DNA of 60,353 bases from Deltaproteobacteria bacterium (GCA_029565915.1 JAKQNG010000047.1:1-60353); one strand, 5' to 3'; shown: positions 8,278 through 20,797, counted from the stretch's first letter. The notes: generated by a model not told the origin, from the sequence alone. Program-made: numbers and translations.

Positions 8278-10122
8278 ATGACCGATACTGAAATCCGCGA
8301 ATTCCTCGCCGCCCTTCCCGCCTCCCCCGGCGTGTACCTGATGAAGGGTCAGAATGGACGAATCGTATATGTGGGAAAAGCGGGCAACCTGCGCAACCGG
8401 GTGCGCCAGTACTTTGCGCCCGGCACCAGCGACACCCGGCATTTTGTCCGGAATCTGGCATCCCGGCTGTCGGGCATCGAAATCGTCCTGACGTCCACCG
8501 ATAAGGAAGCATCGCTGCTCGAATACAATCTGATTCAGCAGCACATGCCGCGGTACAACATCCGCCTGACTGACGACCGCCGGTTTCTGCACCTGCGCCT
8601 CGATCCGCGGGAACCCTGGCCCCGGTTGGAGCTGGTGCGCAGACCCGCAAAGGACGGTGCCCTGTACTTCGGTCCCTATCCGGCCGCGTCCGGTGCGCGG
8701 GAAACCCTGCGCCTCGTGAACCGGCATTTCCTGTTGCGTACCTGCCGGGATACGGTGTTCCGCAACCGCACCCGCCCCTGCCTGCAGCATCAGATTCACC
8801 GGTGTCCCGGTCCGTGCACCCTTCCCGTGGATCGGCAGCAGTACATGGCGCAGGTGTCGTTCGTGCGGCTCTTTCTGGAAGGTCGGCGGGAAGACCTGAT
8901 GGCCGGCCTGAAGCGGCGCATGACCGAGCTGTCGGAACAGCAGGCCTACGAACAGGCCGCCCTGGTGCGCGATCAGCTGCAGGCGGTGGAGGAGGCCCTG
9001 GCACCCCAGGCGGTCACCGAGATATCCGATGCGGATCAGGACATCATCGCCCTGTGCCGGGAAGGAGACCAGGTGGTCATCTGCGTCATGGACATCGTGC
9101 AGGGCCGGCTCGTCGGACGGAGAGATTTCTTTTTTGTCGAGCAGGAGTTCCCCGACGGAGAGCTGCTGTCATCGTTCCTGGTGCAGCAGTACAGCGGGAC
9201 GTCCCGGTTTCCCGACGAAATTCTGCTGGACCGTCCCCTGGAGGATGCGGCGGCGCTCGCGGAGCTGATCAGCGACCGCGCGGGGAGGCGGGTGCGGATC
9301 GCGTCGCCCGGCCGGGGCCGTCGGGCCCGGCAGGTGGACATGGCGCTGCGCAATGCGCAGGAGGCGCTCCGGACAAGACTGCGGGAACGGGAGGGAGTCG
9401 AACGCCGTCTGGAAGCGATCCGTTCCGCCCTGGCCCTGCCCTCCCTGCCGGTGCGGATTGAATGTGTGGACATCGCCCATCTGGCCGGCACCGACACCGT
9501 TGGCGCCATCAGCGCGTTTGTCAACGCGGCGGCGGCTCCCCGGCTGGCCCGACGATATCGACTGCGCACGGCAACCCGGGGCGACGATTTTTCGGCCATG
9601 CGCGAAGTGCTGGAGCGCCGGTTCATCCGCGCCGCCGGTGGAGAAGCCGGCTGGGAACCGCCGGATCTGCTGGTAGTGGACGGCGGACGGGGCCAGCTCC
9701 GAATCGCCCTGGCGGTACTGGAGGAACTGGGCATTGACGGACAGCCGGTGGTCGCCCTGGCCAAGGAGCGCGAGGGCAAAGGGGACAAGATGCAGGATCG
9801 GGTCTTCCTGCCCGGCCGCCGGAATCCCATCCCCCTGCGGGAGACCTCCGCGCTCATCCTGCTGGCCGCCGCCAGGGACGAGGCTCACCGGCTGGCAAAC
9901 ACCTACCAGGCGGACAGCCGGCGACGACGGACGCTGACATCGGCGCTGGATGCGATTCCCGGCGTAGGCCCCGCGACCCGCCGCTCCCTGCTGCGACAAC
10001 TGGGCAGTGTCCGGCGGATCCGGGAGGCGACCGTAGAAGAGCTGGCGACGATAAAGGGTGTGAGCGACCGGCTGGCCCGGGTCATCCGCAACCATTTTAC
10101 GGACCGGCCCGACGAACCCTGA
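8278..10122 (+). CDS. uvrC: Excinuclease ABC subunit C
   Basis: This 614-residue protein makes both incisions in nucleotide excision repair together with UvrB. The N-terminal GIY-YIG nuclease (GVYLMKG...IVYVGKAGNLRNRVRQYF, residues about 16-50) is followed by a Cys-containing segment with CLQHQIHRCPGPC. Then come a UVR motif (about 210-245), an RNase H-like endonuclease domain (ECVDIAHLAGTD...VVDGGRGQL) and a C-terminal tandem helix-hairpin-helix (IPGVGPATRRSLL, IKGVSDRLA). The length is normal. It is cotranscribed with the IHF/HU gene and converges on the J-protein gene with only 3 bases between. Confidence 0.97.
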   Translation: MTDTEIREFLAALPASPGVYLMKGQNGRIVYVGKAGNLRNRVRQYFAPGTSDTRHFVRNLASRLSGIEIVLTSTDKEASLLEYNLIQQHMPRYNIRLTDDRRFLHLRLDPREPWPRLELVRRPAKDGALYFGPYPAASGARETLRLVNRHFLLRTCRDTVFRNRTRPCLQHQIHRCPGPCTLPVDRQQYMAQVSFVRLFLEGRREDLMAGLKRRMTELSEQQAYEQAALVRDQLQAVEEALAPQAVTEISDADQDIIALCREGDQVVICVMDIVQGRLVGRRDFFFVEQEFPDGELLSSFLVQQYSGTSRFPDEILLDRPLEDAAALAELISDRAGRRVRIASPGRGRRARQVDMALRNAQEALRTRLREREGVERRLEAIRSALALPSLPVRIECVDIAHLAGTDTVGAISAFVNAAAAPRLARRYRLRTATRGDDFSAMREVLERRFIRAAGGEAGWEPPDLLVVDGGRGQLRIALAVLEELGIDGQPVVALAKEREGKGDKMQDRVFLPGRRNPIPLRETSALILLAAARDEAHRLANTYQADSRRRRTLTSALDAIPGVGPATRRSLLRQLGSVRRIREATVEELATIKGVSDRLARVIRNHFTDRPDEP

Positions 10123-10125
10123 CGA

Positions 10126-10640
10126 CTATTTCTTTTTCATGGCGGCAATGGAGGCCACCAGTTCGTTGATGGCCGCATTGCCGGGTTCCCGCGCGCGGGC
10201 CATCCTGACGTGGAGATCCGCCTGCAGGAAGTTGCCCTCCTTCAGGCACTGGGCCGCCTTCACATAAAATTGACGCGCCTCCCGGGAGGTGATGGTTTCC
10301 TCAGGCGACTTCGGCACGGTGGACATGCGCAGGTCCGTTGAGAAACGCGTATTCCCCGCATCGAGCTGGGCGTCGTACACCGTCTTCTTCTGGGGATCGG
10401 ACAGCACCCGGTACGCCTCGTTGAGCCGCTTGAAAATATTGTAGATGGCATCCCGGATGCCGGGATCCGCGTTTCGATGGCGGTCCGGATGGAAACGCGC
10501 CGTGATCTGCAGGAAGGCCTTTTTCACCTGACCGGCCCGGGCGTCCCGCTCGATGCCCAGCAGGCGGTAGTAGTCGAGGCGATCGAGAACCTCGTGAATC
10601 CGCAGCACATACGCGTCAAAAGCGGGATCTCGTTCTGCTG

Positions 10641-10644
<4 letters not shown>
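10126..10644 (-). CDS. J-domain (DnaJ-like) co-chaperone
   Basis: The protein has 172 residues. A J-domain spans about residues 20-95: DYYRLLGIERDARAGQVKKAF, then the essential HPD in ARFHPDRH, then LNEAYRVLSDPQKK. The Gly/Phe and zinc-finger regions of classical DnaJ are absent. A C-terminal helical part (about 120-172) reads like a TPR-type pair of helices (AAQCLKEGNFLQADLHVRMA). Its ATG overlaps the stop of the Hsp70 gene by 4 bases, so it is very probably the dedicated ATPase activator of that chaperone. Confidence 0.87.
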
Positions 10645-13268
<2,624 letters not shown>

Positions 13269-13317
13269 GAAACCTCCTGCCGTCGGATATGACGCGATGT
13301 CCGCACCCGTCGCCGGA

Positions 13318-15900
13318 TCATTCGCCACCTCCGTCCGATTCGTCTCCTTCCGTCGGCGGCGGTTCGGAGAAGGGACCGGTCACGGTTTCGATGGCCGGGT
13401 TGTCATCGTTGTGCTCTCCTTCTGCGAGGCGCTCCACACCGATGACCGTTTCGCCTTCATTGACCCGGATCAGCCGCACCCCCTGGGTATTGCGGCCGAG
13501 GAGGGACACAGTGCAGGCCTCGATGCGGATGATCTTCCCGGCGCTGGTGATCAGCATGAGGTGCTCGTCATTCCGGACGGGCTGCACCGCCACCACCTCG
13601 CCGGTCTTTTCGCTCCGCTTCACTGTCAGCAATCCGCTGCCGCTGCGGTTCTGCACCCGGTATTCGTCAAACGCAGTGCGCTTGCCATAGCCGTTGCGCG
13701 TGATGGTCAGAAGGGTTTCCTCCGTGTCCGGAGAAATGACGGCCATGCCCACCACCCGATCGTCCGGCCCGTCGTCCCGCCGCACTTCGATGCCGCGAAC
13801 CCCCCGACTCTGCCTGCCGCTGGCCCGCACCTGATCGTCGCCGAAGCGGATGGACTGACCGCTGCTGGTGCCGAGGATCACGTGGTCACCCGGATTCAGC
13901 AGCGCGGCGCCGATGAGCGCATCGCCATCGTCGATGATGACACCGATGATGCCCGTCTGCCGGATCTGCGAATACGCCATCAGGTCGGTCTTTTTCACAT
14001 AGCCGTTGCGGGTGGCGGTCAACACAAAGCTGTCTTCTTTGAATTCGCTGATCGGCAGCACCGCGGCCACTTTTTCGCCGGTCTCCATGCCCACGAAATT
14101 GACAATCGCCTTGCCCCTGGCCGTGCGGGAACCCAGGGGAATCTGGTAGACCTTTTTGCAGTAGGCTTTTCCCTTGTCGGAGAAGAACAGCACGTGATCG
14201 TGGGTGGAAGCGGCGAAGATACGCGTCACGAAATCGTCGTCCCGCGTGTCCATGCCGGACATGCCCTTGCCGCCCCGCTGCTGGGAGCGGTATTCGGTCG
14301 TAGGCGTCCGCTTGATGTAGCCCATGCTCGTAACGGAAACGACCATGTCCTCTTCGGTGATCAGGTCCTCCATGTCGATGTCCGCCTCGTCGTCGACAAT
14401 TTCCGTGCGGCGGGCCTGGCCGAAGGCCGACTTGACCTCCAGCAGTTCGGCGACAATCAGATCGATCAGCTTGTCCCGGTGGGAGAGAAGGTCTTCGAGG
14501 CGGGCGATTTCCTGCCGCAGGGCGTCCATCTCTTCGAGAATTTTTTCACGCTCGAGCCCTGTCAGTCGCTGCAGCCGCATGGAGAGGATTTCCCGCGCCT
14601 GGATGTCGGTCAGGTCGAAGCGGGTCATCAGGCCGTTGCGGGCCTCTTCCGGATCCCTGGATGCGCGGATCAGGGCCACAATTTCATCGATGTGATCAAG
14701 GGCCTTCTTCAGTCCTTCGAGAATGTGCAGCCGGGCGGACGCCCGGGCCAGATCGTAGATACAACGTCGGCGCACCACCTCTTCGCGGTAGTCGAGAAAC
14801 GCGGTAATCAGCCCCTTCAGCGAAAACGTGTGGGGACGCCCGTTGAGGATGACCAGGTTGTTGATGCCGAAGGACGTCTGCATGGGCGTCAGCTTGTACA
14901 GCTGGTTTTCGATGATCTGGGCGCTGGCGTCCCTCTTGATTTCAATGACGATGCGCATGCCCGTGCGGTCCGATTCGTCCCGCAGGGCGGCGATGCCTTC
15001 GATTTTCTTTTCTTTGACCAGCTCCGCGATCTTCTCGATGAGGCGCGCCTTGTTTACCTGGTAGGGCAGCTCGTCGACAATCAGCTGCTCGCGGCCGCTG
15101 GTTTTGATTTCCTCGATGCGGGTGCGGGCCCGCAGGATGATAGAGCCCCGTCCCGTGGAAAAGCCGCGATAGATGCCGCTGCGCCCGCAGATGATGCCCC
15201 CCGTGGGAAAGTCGGGGCCGGGAATGATGGCCATCAGCGCGTCCAGGGGCAGCTCCGGATTCCGCGCGACGGCAACGGCACCGTCGATGACTTCGGACAG
15301 GTTGTGGGTGGGAATGTTGGTCGCCATGCCCACCGCGATGCCGCTTGAACCGTTGACGAGCAGGTTGGGAAAGCCGGCGGGCAGCACGGCCGGCTCCTTC
15401 AGCGAACCGTCGTAGTTGTCGGTGAAATTGACCGTGTTCTTTTCGATGTCGCGCAGCAGCTCACCGGTGAGGCGGGACATGCGCACTTCCGTGTACCGCA
15501 TGGCCGCGGGCGGATCCCCGTCCACGGATCCGAAGTTGCCCTGTCCGTCCACCAGGGTGGCGCCCATGGACCAGTCCTGGGCCATGCGCACCAGGGCGTC
15601 GTAGACCGCGGAATCGCCGTGAGGATGGTATTTGCCGATGACGTCGCCCACCACGCGGGCGGATTTCTTGTAGGACGCGTTCCAGGTGTTCTTCAGTTCG
15701 TGCATCGCGTACAGGATGCGGCGGTGCACAGGTTTCAGGCCATCCCTCGCGTCGGGCAGGGCGCGACCGATGATCACGCTCATCGCGTAGTCGAGGTACG
15801 CGTGTTTCATCTCGGTCTCGACGGCCGTGTTCACCACATTGGCAGTCGTATCCGGCGCGGGGGTATCCTTCACTTCAGTGTCTTGGTCGTTGGTGTCCAT
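13318..15900 (-). CDS. gyrA: DNA gyrase subunit A
   Basis: The 860-residue subunit breaks and rejoins DNA during negative supercoiling with GyrB. It shows the N-terminal [37 protein letters not shown], and the catalytic tyrosine in AMRYTE. The GyrA box QQRGGKG introduces the C-terminal pinwheel of DNA-wrapping blades (repeats of the type [13 protein letters not shown]). The quinolone-determining positions are Ser and Asp as in sensitive enzymes. The acidic tail is typical. It begins 160 or more bases into a large divergent gap that holds its promoter. Confidence 0.98.
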   Translation of the reverse strand: MDTNDQDTEVKDTPAPDTTANVVNTAVETEMKHAYLDYAMSVIIGRALPDARDGLKPVHRRILYAMHELKNTWNASYKKSARVVGDVIGKYHPHGDSAVYDALVRMAQDWSMGATLVDGQGNFGSVDGDPPAAMRYTEVRMSRLTGELLRDIEKNTVNFTDNYDGSLKEPAVLPAGFPNLLVNGSSGIAVGMATNIPTHNLSEVIDGAVAVARNPELPLDALMAIIPGPDFPTGGIICGRSGIYRGFSTGRGSIILRARTRIEEIKTSGREQLIVDELPYQVNKARLIEKIAELVKEKKIEGIAALRDESDRTGMRIVIEIKRDASAQIIENQLYKLTPMQTSFGINNLVILNGRPHTFSLKGLITAFLDYREEVVRRRCIYDLARASARLHILEGLKKALDHIDEIVALIRASRDPEEARNGLMTRFDLTDIQAREILSMRLQRLTGLEREKILEEMDALRQEIARLEDLLSHRDKLIDLIVAELLEVKSAFGQARRTEIVDDEADIDMEDLITEEDMVVSVTSMGYIKRTPTTEYRSQQRGGKGMSGMDTRDDDFVTRIFAASTHDHVLFFSDKGKAYCKKVYQIPLGSRTARGKAIVNFVGMETGEKVAAVLPISEFKEDSFVLTATRNGYVKKTDLMAYSQIRQTGIIGVIIDDGDALIGAALLNPGDHVILGTSSGQSIRFGDDQVRASGRQSRGVRGIEVRRDDGPDDRVVGMAVISPDTEETLLTITRNGYGKRTAFDEYRVQNRSGSGLLTVKRSEKTGEVVAVQPVRNDEHLMLITSAGKIIRIEACTVSLLGRNTQGVRLIRVNEGETVIGVERLAEGEHNDDNPAIETVTGPFSEPPPTEGDESDGGGE

Positions 15901-15951
15901 GATTTGTATGTTTCGCTATTGAAATTCAATTCATTGAAGACGGCTCCGGAA

Positions 15952-15979
15952 AGAGTACCGACCGCGGTGCCGTCGTCAA
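15952..15979 (-). promoter_or_regulatory. Possible gyrA promoter
   Basis: On the minus strand, TTGACG (15979-15974) and TACTCT (15957-15952) are 16 bases apart, about 50 bases upstream of the gyrA ATG. Between promoter and gene lies a near-palindrome ATTGAAATTCAAT (15918-15930), a possible operator. Confidence 0.4.
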
Positions 15980-16053
15980 CGATATTCCACCTTTCATTCC
16001 GCGGGATTCTCGCTCTTTCTGCCGATGGTTCCGCCTCGGAAGAAGTCAACCCG

Positions 16054-16072
16054 GTTGGCAGCGATTGCCAAC
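16054..16072. repeat. 19-bp perfect palindrome, operator-like
   Basis: GTTGGCA (16054-16060) and TGCCAAC (16066-16072) flank a 5-base centre. It sits between gyrA and the lipoprotein gene at 16228. It shares the pattern TTGRCA-N5-TGYCAA with a palindrome at 43519-43537. No regulator can be named. Confidence 0.6.
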
Positions 16073-16157
16073 AGAAGTTGCACCCATCGGTCCATCCGGA
16101 CGACGGGCGCGGCTGAAGTGGCTGTAACATAACGAAATCATTGTAAATAGTTATCAG

Positions 16158-16186
16158 TTGGCATCGGCACGGATATTGAATAGACT
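16158..16186 (+). promoter_or_regulatory. Probable sigma-70 promoter for the lipoprotein/PAP2/methylase cluster
   Basis: TTGGCA (16158-16163) and TAGACT (16181-16186) are separated by exactly 17 bases, 42 bases upstream of the ATG at 16228. The 15901-16227 gap thus holds two opposed promoters, a 19-bp palindrome and an AT-rich near-palindrome. Confidence 0.5.
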
Positions 16187-16227
16187 GATTCAGAAGACGC
16201 CGTCGTGCGTTTTCCGGGAGAAATGCC

Positions 16228-16560
16228 ATGAACATCCGCATGCTGCTGGTCGCTGCCGCCCTTGCCCTGATGACGGGATGCAATTCCTCACCCACGGTGC
16301 CCATTCCACCGCCGACGATGATTTCGGTCAGTGCCCCCGACGAACTGGGCTATGTCACTGTCGTGGGCCAGATTGGCGCAGCGGAGTGGGGCGATGTAGT
16401 GCTGGTATTCAACGACAACACGGGGGAAGGCGCCATGAAGGACGCGGCGTCGGACGGCTCCTTCGAGGTGGTCATTGCCGCCCAGAGCAACCATCTTCTC
16501 GTCATTCAAATCAAACGGGAAGACCGCTTCTCCGAAGAGGCGGAAGTCACCGTCGACTGA
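16228..16560 (+). CDS. Small lipoprotein, carboxypeptidase-like beta domain
   Basis: The protein has 110 residues. The signal peptide MNIRMLLVAAALALMTGC ends in a clear lipobox (LMTGC, Cys 18). After a Pro-rich spacer, the mature part resembles a compact beta-sandwich, with regularly alternating stretches (VTVVGQIGA, VVLVFNDN, GSFEVVIAA, HLLVIQIKRED), as in bacterial Ig-like or carboxypeptidase-regulatory folds. GGGAG precedes the start. The function is unknown. It is 27 bases upstream of the PAP2 gene and may be cotranscribed. Confidence 0.72.
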   Translation: MNIRMLLVAAALALMTGCNSSPTVPIPPPTMISVSAPDELGYVTVVGQIGAAEWGDVVLVFNDNTGEGAMKDAASDGSFEVVIAAQSNHLLVIQIKREDRFSEEAEVTVD

Positions 16561-16587
16561 TCCACCGCTTCCTGCTACAACCCCGCC

Positions 16588-17136
16588 ATGAACTTCGACG
16601 AACAGGCGTTCCTCGCTCTCCATCGGCTGCTGGCACCGGCGACCCCGCTGTTCGCCGCCGTCACCTGGCTGGGCAACGGATGGGTGCAGGCGGCCCTCGT
16701 CGCGCCGCTCATGTTCTTCTTCAGCCGCAACCGGTTCCGCACGCATTTTGCGGCGCTCGTTCTGTCCTGCGCCGTCAGTGCCCTGCCCGTCAGCCTGCTG
16801 AAAATCGCCGTTGATCGGGCGCGACCGCCGTCCCATTTCAGGGAACAGGGCGTGACCATCCATGTTTCCGGCGGCGAGCCCGGCGACGCCTCGTTTCCCT
16901 CGGGACACACCCAGACCGCCTTTGCTACCGCGACCTTTCTGGCGCTGCTCTATCCGCCCCTGTCCGTTCCGCTGATGTCCGCGGCATTGCTCACCGGGTT
17001 GTCGCGCATCGCGCTGGGAGTCCATTTTCCCGCTGACGTGCTGGTGGGCGCCATGATCGGCATGGCCGGCGGTGCAGCGGGCTTTCTCGTCAATCGGCGG
17101 CGGCTCATCCGGCAAGGTACAGCGGCCGGTTCATGA
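16588..17136 (+). CDS. PAP2-family membrane phosphatase
   Basis: This 182-residue integral membrane protein has the three-part acid-phosphatase signature: KIAVDRARP (about residue 72), PSGH (about 108), and SRIALGVHFPADV (about 143). These form the Arg/His/Asp active site facing the periplasm. Members remove phosphate from phosphatidic acid or undecaprenyl pyrophosphate. The exact lipid substrate is not shown by the sequence. Several hydrophobic segments account for most of the chain. Its stop overlaps the start of the methylase gene by 4 bases. Confidence 0.9.
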   Translation: MNFDEQAFLALHRLLAPATPLFAAVTWLGNGWVQAALVAPLMFFFSRNRFRTHFAALVLSCAVSALPVSLLKIAVDRARPPSHFREQGVTIHVSGGEPGDASFPSGHTQTAFATATFLALLYPPLSVPLMSAALLTGLSRIALGVHFPADVLVGAMIGMAGGAAGFLVNRRRLIRQGTAAGS

Positions 17137-18218
17137 CAACACAAGGCACCGCGCCCGTTCCGGTTCTGCCACAACAGGTGGAGCGCTTTCCCTCCACCCG
17201 CTATCTGGGTTCCAAGCGCCGCCTGCTGCCCTTTCTGCACACCGTATTCTCGTCGCTCGAATTTGAGACCGCGGCGGATCCCTTCTGCGGCACCGGCGCC
17301 GTCGCTTTTCTTCTGAAAGCCATGGGCCGTGCCGTCACCGCATCGGACAGCCTGCGCTGGAACGCGATGTGCGCAGAAGCGCTGCTGCGAAACGACGGTC
17401 CTGCAGCGCTGCCGGCCATGCCTTCCCTGCTCCGGGGCATTCCAGACCCGGACGCGCCGGCGGGATTTGTCGAGCGGCATTTCGACGGCATCTTTTTTGA
17501 ACCGGAGGAAAATCGGTTCATTGATCAGGTGCGAGGGCGCCTGCGGGCCATGGAGCCGACTGCCGCTGCACCCCTGTGGTACGCCCTGTTTCAGGCGGCC
17601 CTGGCCAAGCGGCCCTACAATCTCTTCCACCGGGCCAACCTGTCCCTGCGCCGCTCCGACGTGCGCCGCTCGTTCGGCAACAAAACCACCTGGGACACGC
17701 CGTTTCCCACACTGATGGAGCGCTTTGCCAATGAAGCCGATGGTGCGGTATTCCGCGGCGAGGGAGCAGTGACGGTGCGGCGCGCGGACGTGGACGAGCT
17801 GGATTTTTCCACCTTCGATCTGGTGTACCTCGATCCGCCCTACATGCCCTCCCGGGGCGTCGGGGTCGACTACGCGGACTATTACCACTTCCTCGAAGGC
17901 CTGTGCCTCGACGACGGCGAATGGGAAGCAAATCTTCTGCCGCGCTATCGACACCGTCCCCTGCGCGGGAGGGGCACCAGTCTTTTCTGTCGGCCCGACA
18001 CCATCGGCGGCGCCATTGCGCAGCTGGTCGCCCGCATTCCGGGAACAGTGGTGATTTCCTATCGCAGCGACGGAATTCCGTCCATTGAGGCGCTGGCAGC
18101 GATGCTGAAACGGGCTGGCCGCCGGGTGGAGATCCGCGATGCCGGATCCGTTCATTACGCCCTCAGCACCCGTCGTACGCCCCACGAGGTCGCGCTCATC
18201 GGTCGGCCCGATTCCTGA
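17133..18218 (+). CDS. D12-class adenine-specific DNA methyltransferase
   Basis: The protein has 361 residues. It begins with RYLGSKRRLLPF, the conserved opening of Dam-type alpha-class N6-adenine methylases. The AdoMet-binding motif DPFCGTGAVA follows (about residues 49-58), and the catalytic motif LDPPYMPSRG is at about 230. The length is above that of Dam (about 280). No restriction endonuclease gene is nearby, so it is probably an orphan methylase or part of a system encoded elsewhere. The recognition site cannot be read from the sequence. It overlaps the PAP2 gene by 4 bases. Confidence 0.87.
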   Translation: MTTQGTAPVPVLPQQVERFPSTRYLGSKRRLLPFLHTVFSSLEFETAADPFCGTGAVAFLLKAMGRAVTASDSLRWNAMCAEALLRNDGPAALPAMPSLLRGIPDPDAPAGFVERHFDGIFFEPEENRFIDQVRGRLRAMEPTAAAPLWYALFQAALAKRPYNLFHRANLSLRRSDVRRSFGNKTTWDTPFPTLMERFANEADGAVFRGEGAVTVRRADVDELDFSTFDLVYLDPPYMPSRGVGVDYADYYHFLEGLCLDDGEWEANLLPRYRHRPLRGRGTSLFCRPDTIGGAIAQLVARIPGTVVISYRSDGIPSIEALAAMLKRAGRRVEIRDAGSVHYALSTRRTPHEVALIGRPDS

Positions 18219-18276
18219 ATCATTTCAATCTCCCCGGATGGGTCCCCCTTTCCTGGAACAGCGGTGGGCGGAATTT

Positions 18277-18306
18277 TTGACCTCGACCGGATTGATGTAA
18301 TAAAAT
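18277..18306 (+). promoter_or_regulatory. Sigma-70 promoter positioned for a leaderless mRNA
   Basis: TTGACC (18277-18282), an 18-base spacer, then TAAAAT (18301-18306). The -10 element ends only 7 bases before the ATG at 18314, so transcription should start at or next to the start codon. No Shine-Dalgarno sequence is present. Confidence 0.5.
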
Positions 18307-18313
18307 ATCCTAC

Positions 18314-19444
18314 ATGAAACCGATTATCACTACATTGTGCGCTGTTTCCCTGTGCATCGGGGCCGGCAGCATGCGGGCCAGTGAAAGCGTCGAACTGCTT
18401 CCCGGTGCGGGCCTCCCGTCCGAGTCCGCCTCCGAGCTGACGGACCGGGGCCGCGATATCCGGGGCATCTACCTGCCTGTGGGCATGGTGCGCAGCTGGA
18501 AGCCGAAAAAGCTCATCACCCACGTCCGCGGCACCGGCGCCGATGCAGTGATCATCGATGTGAAGGACGACATGGGCCGCGTGGTGTTCCGGGACGACCT
18601 GCCCCACGCGACGGGCAGGCCCCACGGCTACCACCGCCACATGGCGGAGCTGGTCCGGGAATTCCACGCCCACGACATCTACGTCATCGGCCGACTCGTC
18701 TGCTTCAAGGACAATCTGCTCCCGGGTCTGCGCAGGGAAACCGCCATTCAGGATTCCCTCACCGGTGGGCCCTGGAAGGACCGCAACGGGAAGAAGTGGA
18801 TCGATCCGTATTCGCCCCTGGCCCGCACGTACCTGACCTCGGTGGCGGTGGCCGCCGAAGCCCTGGGGGTGGACGAAATCCAGCTCGACTACGTGCGCTT
18901 TCCGGTGGAACCCGGCACCCGACAGGCCCGTTATGGAAACCGTCGCGCCGGCCTTCCCCGCTATCAGGCCATTGCCGACCTGCTCGAACAGGTGGATGAA
19001 GCCATCCGTATTCCTCTGTCCATCGACGTTTTCGGGCTGACCGCCTACCATCCCGAAGAAAGCGAAGCGCTGGGCCAGCGCCTTGAATACCTCGCGTCCC
19101 ATGTCGATGTCATTTCGCCCATGGTCTATCTGGCCAACTGGCCCAGGGACTACTGGGAGAACCCCAGTGCAGAGCGAACCCATGCGGTCATCCGGGGCGC
19201 CGTGAAGAAAATCCGCGAGCGACTGGGCGACCGTGTTGTGGTGAGGCCCCTCCTGCAGGCGTTCAAATGGCGGTCCCACGACTGGGGCGACGGCTTCATC
19301 ATTAACCAGATCGACGCGGCCCGGGACGCGGGCAGCGGCGGACACCTCTTCTGGAACGCGGGGGGCAACTACGACGTGGTGGGAAATGTGTGGAACGCCA
19401 TGAACGATGCCGGAACGGAAAGCGACAAACTCAGCCTCCGGTAG
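18314..19444 (+). CDS. Putative exported glycoside hydrolase (DUF4015 family)
   Basis: The 376-residue protein has an N-terminal signal peptide (cleavage near SMRASE, about residue 22). The mature protein begins RGIYLPVGMVRSWKPKKL and continues as a TIM-barrel typical of the DUF4015 putative glycosyl hydrolase family. Characteristic strands are DAVIIDVKDDMGRV, YVIGRLVCFKD, IQLDYVRFPVE (with the conserved DYVRFP) and VISPMVYLANW. It probably acts on an extracellular or periplasmic polysaccharide; the substrate is unknown. A promoter lies immediately upstream without room for a leader. It converges on the HEAT lipoprotein gene. Confidence 0.85.
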   Translation: MKPIITTLCAVSLCIGAGSMRASESVELLPGAGLPSESASELTDRGRDIRGIYLPVGMVRSWKPKKLITHVRGTGADAVIIDVKDDMGRVVFRDDLPHATGRPHGYHRHMAELVREFHAHDIYVIGRLVCFKDNLLPGLRRETAIQDSLTGGPWKDRNGKKWIDPYSPLARTYLTSVAVAAEALGVDEIQLDYVRFPVEPGTRQARYGNRRAGLPRYQAIADLLEQVDEAIRIPLSIDVFGLTAYHPEESEALGQRLEYLASHVDVISPMVYLANWPRDYWENPSAERTHAVIRGAVKKIRERLGDRVVVRPLLQAFKWRSHDWGDGFIINQIDAARDAGSGGHLFWNAGGNYDVVGNVWNAMNDAGTESDKLSLR

Positions 19445-19513
19445 CCCGGCAATCATCAGATACGGTGATGGAGTCTGATTCCAGTTCCGCAAATAAAAGG
19501 CAGGATCAGTCGA

Positions 19514-20797
19514 TCAGGGAGTTGCGTCATCGCACCGGGCGATGAGGGCAGCGGCGGCGGCGAGGCGTACATCCCCCCGTTCGTGGGCCAGAAATCCGCC
19601 GAACAGGGACTGCAGGGCCGGTATCCGGGCATAGCGGCGAAGGAGCGCGGGCAGCTGATCGGGTGCGTTCTGCGCCGCATCCGCAAACTTCCGGGTCAGC
19701 ACTTCAATTGCCTGCGGATCCCCGTCCATGGCCAGCATCTCCACGGCATCATCCCCGGCAGCGCCGCCCTCAGCGACCATGCGGCGCAGGGTGTCGCGGG
19801 CGTCATTGCGCCATCGGTCACTGTGGAGCAGCTCACCGGCGGCCACCACCGCGACGGACGGATCGGAATCGCGCAGGGCGTCCTTCAGGGCCGCCGTCGC
19901 TTCCGCAGGCAGGGCCTGCCGCAGCAGGGACAGGGCCGTGCGCCGCACATCCGCCCGACTGTTGGACAGGGCATCCCGCAACCGCGCCCGACCGTCGTCG
20001 TGTCCCTTCGTTGCCAGCAGGGCCGCCACCTCCACCGACAACGGCGTCATCGGTCCCAGCGTACATGCCCGGACAGCCAGAAGGGCTTCATCCCCGCCGA
20101 TTTTCAGAAGCGCCGCCGCTGCCGCCTTCTTCACCGCGGAATTCTCGTCCCCGCGGACGGCATCCCGCAAAATGACCACCGCATCGTCTCCGAGAGACGC
20201 GCCGCAGGACGCGGCCGCCACCCGCACGTGAGGTGCCGGATCCCGGCCCAGCATCTGCCGCACCGCCGTACCTCCCGCCTTTGTCCGCGCCGGGCACAGG
20301 GCCGCCACCGCCGCACCCCGCACCACGGGATTCACATCCCCGGTCATGGCCAGCAGTGTGTCCCCGGGCAGATCCCTGCCGAAAACGGTGGCTGCCACGG
20401 CCCGCACGTCGCTCACATCGCTGGTCAGGTATGCCCCGGCATTGTGGCGATCCGGTCGATCTCCCCGGTGCATGAGAATGGTGCTGATCTGCGTTGCCAC
20501 CAGCGCCCGGTCCCGCCGGGCCAGACGGGCAATGGCGTCGGTACCCGGTCCGTCACAGCGGTCCAGCGCCAGCAGCAGCTCCCGGGCGTCCCCGTCATCA
20601 CTTGCCGCCTGCCGCGCCATCAGCAGGGCCGCCAGGTGGGTCCGGGCCTCCCTGTCCCCTCCGGTCAGCGCCAGCGCACCCGCGTAGTCCTTCCGATCCA
20701 GGGCAGTACGGAGGGGCGCCACAGAATAACTGCAGCCCGCCAACGCCGTACAGACCCACCAGATCACCCACCGTTGAAGATGTATCATTGTCGTCAA
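19514..20797 (-). CDS. HEAT-repeat lipoprotein
   Basis: The protein has 427 residues. The signal sequence ends in the lipobox LAGC (Cys 22). The mature part is a series of alpha-helical HEAT/PBS-lyase-type repeats, such as VRGAAVAALCPA, VRVAAASCGASLGDDAV, VRRTALSLLRQAL and VAVVAAGELLHSD. The start at 20797 overlaps the ROK kinase stop by 4 bases (an alternative in-frame ATG lies 9 bases later). It is likely an envelope-bound protein-interaction scaffold; no enzymatic motif is visible. Confidence 0.78.
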   Translation of the reverse strand: MTTMIHLQRWVIWWVCTALAGCSYSVAPLRTALDRKDYAGALALTGGDREARTHLAALLMARQAASDDGDARELLLALDRCDGPGTDAIARLARRDRALVATQISTILMHRGDRPDRHNAGAYLTSDVSDVRAVAATVFGRDLPGDTLLAMTGDVNPVVRGAAVAALCPARTKAGGTAVRQMLGRDPAPHVRVAAASCGASLGDDAVVILRDAVRGDENSAVKKAAAAALLKIGGDEALLAVRACTLGPMTPLSVEVAALLATKGHDDGRARLRDALSNSRADVRRTALSLLRQALPAEATAALKDALRDSDPSVAVVAAGELLHSDRWRNDARDTLRRMVAEGGAAGDDAVEMLAMDGDPQAIEVLTRKFADAAQNAPDQLPALLRRYARIPALQSLFGGFLAHERGDVRLAAAAALIARCDDATP

